The position numbers and the translations under genes are program-made. Under the pieces are notes generated by a model. The model did not search any database and was not told the DNA's origin. It saw only the letters and a program-made list of their open reading frames with translations. From Eubacterium sp. (lineage in GTDB: Bacteria; Bacillota; Clostridia; Lachnospirales; CAG-274), in NCBI GenBank assembly GCA_020859645.1, contig JAJBVU010000030.1:1-6540 (forward strand): a DNA stretch of 6,540 bases, written 5' to 3'. Position 1 is the stretch's first letter. Each line of letters begins with the position of its first letter. This document shows, piece by piece, positions 6,476 to 6,540 of this stretch.

Positions 6476-6538
6476 AAGAAAATAATCGAATGGGCAATTT
6501 TTATAGGAATTTCAGTCTATTTCTGCAAGGAGGTATAA
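6476..6538 (+). other. In-frame continuation of cwlD after the amber codon
   Basis: Directly after TAG, the same frame reads KKIIEWAIFIGISVYF plus four residues, then TAA at 6536-6538. This matches what I know of the family's C-terminus, in which LL.TEEY is followed by a helix of the form QxKIAWAIxxGIxxYF: the I, WAI, GI and YF positions fall in register, and the TAG stands where tyrosine (TAT/TAC) usually is. With readthrough the protein would be 231 residues, near the normal length. The coding pattern is intact, with no further stop or frameshift. Confidence 0.75.
6527..6533 (+). promoter_or_regulatory. Ribosome binding site for a gene beyond the right edge
   Basis: AAGGAGG, a near-perfect Shine-Dalgarno, lies 7 nt before the window end, inside the last codons of the full-length cwlD frame. 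A further gene of the same operon should start just outside the window. The full-length cwlD end (TAA, 6536-6538) would abut that start closely, as expected for tightly packed operon genes. Confidence 0.6.
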
Positions 6539-6540
6539 AA

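Overview
The window looks like chromosomal DNA from a spore-forming member of the Clostridia (Firmicutes), possibly a gut lineage. The reasons are a CwlD-type spore-cortex amidase, strong AGGAGG-type ribosome binding sites, TTG and GTG start codons, moderate-to-low GC, a textbook sigma-A promoter, and a short GC-rich hairpin repeat of a kind I remember as dispersed in gut Firmicutes. The genus cannot be read from the sequence.

Left part (22-4636, minus strand): a four-gene operon reading leftwards. In transcription order it encodes an ABC ATPase (4636-3968), a 556-aa single-pass membrane-anchored extracytoplasmic protein of unknown function (3949-2279), and two ABC-2 type permeases with large outside domains (2275-1070 and 1104-22). 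Gene gaps are 18 nt, 3 nt and a 35-nt overlap. A perfect consensus promoter (TTGACA, 17 bp, TATAAT) lies just upstream of the ATPase. The four genes probably form one exporter-like complex with an anchored accessory protein; the substrate is unknown.

Middle (4637-4799): a 163-bp divergent intergenic region. It holds the leftward sigma-A promoter, a candidate sporulation-type (sigma-E-like) or weak sigma-A promoter facing right, and a 46-bp double-hairpin repeat whose 3' end supplies the Shine-Dalgarno sequence of the next gene.

Right part (4800-6540, plus strand): a 348-aa protein of unknown function with a strand-turn-strand periodicity suggestive of a beta-propeller, joined by a 4-nt GTGA stop/start overlap to cwlD. 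The cwlD frame stops at an amber TAG after 210 codons, yet the same frame continues for 20 more codons that read as the normal C-terminal helix of this amidase family, ending in TAA at 6536-6538. The four genes of the left operon end in TAA and the 348-aa gene in TGA, so TAG appears nowhere else in the window as a terminator. This interrupted, otherwise intact cwlD is the most notable observation here: a nonsense mutation, a sequence error, or UAG readthrough/reassignment. An AAGGAGG at the right edge shows that another gene of the same operon starts just beyond the window.
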